Positions 61,501-64,000 of a DNA stretch of 64,000 bases are shown here, piece by piece. The stretch is from Astropecten irregularis. Taxonomy: Eukaryota > Echinodermata > Asteroidea > Paxillosida > Astropectinidae. The stretch spans positions 11,862,614 to 11,926,613 of the forward strand of contig OZ020247.1 of NCBI GenBank assembly GCA_963971285.1. Reading direction: 5' to 3'. Position numbers and translations under genes: made by a program. How positions within the stretch are numbered: position 1 is the stretch's first letter; the number at the start of each line of letters is the position of its first letter. Under the pieces are notes generated by a model that saw only the letters and a program-made list of their open reading frames with translations, made no database searches and was not told the origin of the DNA.

Positions 61501-64000
61501 ATTTCGGCCATGAACATGACTTTGGATTTTGGCACAGGCCATACCATCCTGTAGGGTACATCTGGGGCTACATTTCGTGCAAGTTGTAGCTCGATAGCCT
61601 AAGTATTGAGGGAGAAATTACAAACTCTAGCTTTAAAAAAGTGTATTATAGTCTAAGTGCTGTCTTAATTGCGCCTGCGTCTCTGTTTTCTCGCATAGCG
61701 TGTGGTGCTATACTTGGATTTTCGGCCATGAACATGACTTTGGATTTTGGCACAGACCATATCATCCTGTAGGGTACATCTGGGGCTACATTTCGTGCAA
61801 GTTTCAGATCGATAGCCTCAGTATTTGGGGAGAAATTTTAAACTCTAGCGTAAAAACGTGTGTCATAGTCTAAGTGCAGTCTTAATTGCGCCTGCTTCAC
61901 TGTTTTCTCGCATAGCGTGTGGTGCTATACTTGGAATTTCGGCCATGAACATGATTTTGGATTTTGGCACAGGCCATACCATCCTGTAGGGTACATCTGG
62001 GGCTACATTTCGTGCAAGTTGTAGCTAGATAGCCTAAGTATTGAGGGAGAAATTACAAACTCTAGCTTTAAAAAAGTGTATTATAGTCTAAGGGCAGTCT
62101 TAAATGCGCCTGCTTCGCTGTTTTCTCGCATAGCGTGTGGTGCTATACTTGGATTTTTGGCCATGAACATGACTTTGGATTTTGGCTCAGCCCCAACCAT
62201 CCTGTAGAGAACATCTGGGGCTACATTTCGGGCAAATATCAGCTCGATAGCTTCAGTATTGGGGGAGAAATTTCAAACTCTAGCTTAAAAAAGTGTCTCA
62301 TAGTCTAAGTGCAGTCTTAATTGCGCCTGCTTCGCTGTTTTCTCACATAGCGTGTGGTGTTATACTTGGATTTTCGGCCATGAACATGACTTTGGATTTT
62401 GGCACAGCCCCTTCCATCCTGTAGGGTAAATGGGGCTACATTTCGTGCAGGTTTCAGCTCGATATCTTCAGTATTGGGGGAGAAATTTTAAACTCTAGCT
62501 TAAAAAGTGTCTCATAGTGTAAGTGCTGTCTTAATTGTGCCTGCTTCACTGTTTTCTCGCATAGCGTGTGGTGATATACTTGGATTTTTGGCCATGAACA
62601 TGACTTTGGATTTTGGCACCGGCCATACCATCCTGTAGGGGACATCTGGGGCTACATTTCGGGCAAATGTTAGCTCGATAGCCTCAGTATTGGGGGAGAA
62701 ATTTCAAACTCTAGCGTAAAAAAGTGTCTCATAGTCTAAGTGCAGTCTTAATTGCGCCTGCTTCACTGTTTTCTCGCAAAGCATGTGGTGATATATTTGG
62801 ATTTTTGGCCATAAACACGACTTTGTATTTCGGCACAGACCATACCATCCTGTAGGATATATCTGGGGCTATATTTCCTGCAAGTTTCAGCTCGATAGCA
62901 TCAGTATTTGGGGAGAAATTTTAAACTCTAGCGTAAAAAAGTGTCTCATAGTCTAAGTGCAGTCTTAATTGCGCCTGCCTCGCTGATTTATCGCATAGCG
63001 TTTGGTGATATACTTGGATTTTCGGCCATGAACATGACTTTGGATTTCCACTCAGCCCATACCATCCTGTAGGGTACATCTGGGGCTACATTTCGGGCAA
63101 ATGTCAGCTCGATAGTTTCAGTATTGGGGGAGAAATTTCAAACTGTAGCGTAAAAAAGTGTCTCATAGTCTAAGTGCAGTCTTAATTGCGCCTGCTTCAC
63201 TGTTTTCTCGCATAGCATGTGGTGATATATTTGGATTTTCGGCCATGAACATGACTTTGGATTTTGGCACAGCCCATACCATCCTGTAGGGTACATCTGG
63301 GGCTAAATTTCGTGCAAGTTTCAGCTCGATAGCATCAGTATTGGGGGAGAAATTACAAACTCTAGCGTAAAAAAGTGTATTATAGTCTAAGGGCAGTCTT
63401 AAATGCGCCTGCTTCGCTGTTTTCTCGCATAGCGTGTGGTGCTATACTTGGATTTTTGGCCATGAACATGACTTTGGATTTTGGCTCAGCCCCAACCATC
63501 CTGTATAGAACATCTGGGGCTACATTTCGGGCAAATATCAGCTCGATAGCTTCAGTATTGGGGGAGAAATTTCAAACTCTAGCTTAAAAAAGTGTCTCAT
63601 AGTCTAAGTGCAGTCTTAATTGCGCCTGCCTCGCTGATTTATCGCATAGCGTTTGGTGATATACTTGGATTTTCGGCCATGAACATGACTTTGGATTTCC
63701 ACTCAGCCCATACCATCCTGTAGGGTACATCTGGGGCTACATTTCGGGCAAATGTCAGCTCGATAGTTTCAGTATTGGGGGAGAAATTTCAAACTGTAGC
63801 GTAAAAAAGTGTCTCATAGTCTAAGTGCAGTCTTAATTGCGCCTGCTTCACTGTTTTCTCGCATAGCATGTGGTGATATATTTGGATTTTCGGCCATGAA
63901 CATGACTTTGGATTTTGGCACAGGCCATACCATCCTCTAGGGGACATCTGGGGCTATATTTCGGGCAAATGTCAGCTCGATAGTTTCAGTATTTGGGGAA

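Larger units (their letters stand above)
25985..64000. repeat. Satellite B: tandem array of 217-bp units
   Basis: About 175 head-to-tail units. A unit runs CATACCATCCTGTAGGGTAC, ATCTGGGGCTACATTTCGTG, CAGCTCGATAGC, GGGGGAGAAATTTCAAACTC, GTGTCTCATAGTCTAAGTGC, GCGCCTGCTTCGCTGTTTTC, GCATAGCGTGTGGTG, TTCGGCCATGAACATGAC. Marked variant units (GATATCTTCAGTATTGG type) recur at 34229, 35100, 36184, 37919, 40523, 43995, 51598, 55290, 59414 and 62454, all close to multiples of 217 bp apart. Units near 26000-26500 are the most diverged, and those from about 34000 onward fall into near-identical blocks. The array continues past the window. There is no relation to satellite A in sequence. Open frames of 60-116 codons on both strands shift with each unit because 217 is not a multiple of three. 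Confidence 0.98.

Noticed and set aside
1-64000. CRISPR-like arrays or other bacterial defence systems
   Set aside because: Repeats are contiguous, without unique spacers, and the surroundings are eukaryotic in splice signals and mobile elements.
1-64000. Retrovirus-like, LTR or Polinton-type elements
   Set aside because: I saw no long terminal repeats, primer-binding sites or protease, reverse transcriptase, integrase or capsid-like frames.
25985-64000. Short plus-strand frames such as WCYTWIFGHEHDFGFWH as membrane peptides
   Set aside because: They recur only because the unit recurs, change frame at each 217-bp step, and compete with minus-strand frames.

Overview
This is eukaryotic nuclear DNA, most likely from a marine invertebrate and plausibly a deuterostome. 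The support is long satellite arrays, GT-AG exon-like segments, a tRNA-derived SINE, several short inverted-repeat transposons, and the remains of a neutral sphingomyelinase gene of animal type. I see no bacterial operon, phage or CRISPR structure. The organism is an inference and I cannot name a species.

Layout. (1) Bases 1 to about 15720 are satellite A, a tandem array of roughly 80 units of 191-192 bp. Each unit carries two copies of a 14-bp palindrome, and the array has higher-order structure. Embedded in it are six copies of an 88-nt exon-like segment with splice signals on both sides. (2) Bases 15749-16144 are a 10-bp minisatellite. (3) Bases 16145 to about 25540 form an island of non-satellite DNA. 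It holds a broken neutral sphingomyelinase gene (two exons recognised), a SINE, a pogo-like MITE, fragments of one TTAA-flanked MITE family, two large foldback structures, a 53-bp minisatellite, two blocks of a 16-bp minisatellite, and two candidate exons of an unidentified gene. (4) Bases 25545-25984 are a 195-bp tandem duplication. (5) Bases 25985-64000 are satellite B, about 175 units of 217 bp. It shows nested segmental copies (1535, 1735, 2173, 3472 and about 7381 bp) and six copies of a perfect 58-bp palindrome, and it runs off the end of the window.

I find no gene in the window that I would call intact. Most long open frames are by-products of repeats whose period, or a small multiple of it, is divisible by three. 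The observation most worth following is the exon-like segment carried inside satellite A. The five copies within the array are identical over 88 nt, while the copy at the array edge differs at five positions and may be close to the source. Next are the perfect palindromes in satellite B and the possible Pol III-type promoter boxes in the satellite A unit.
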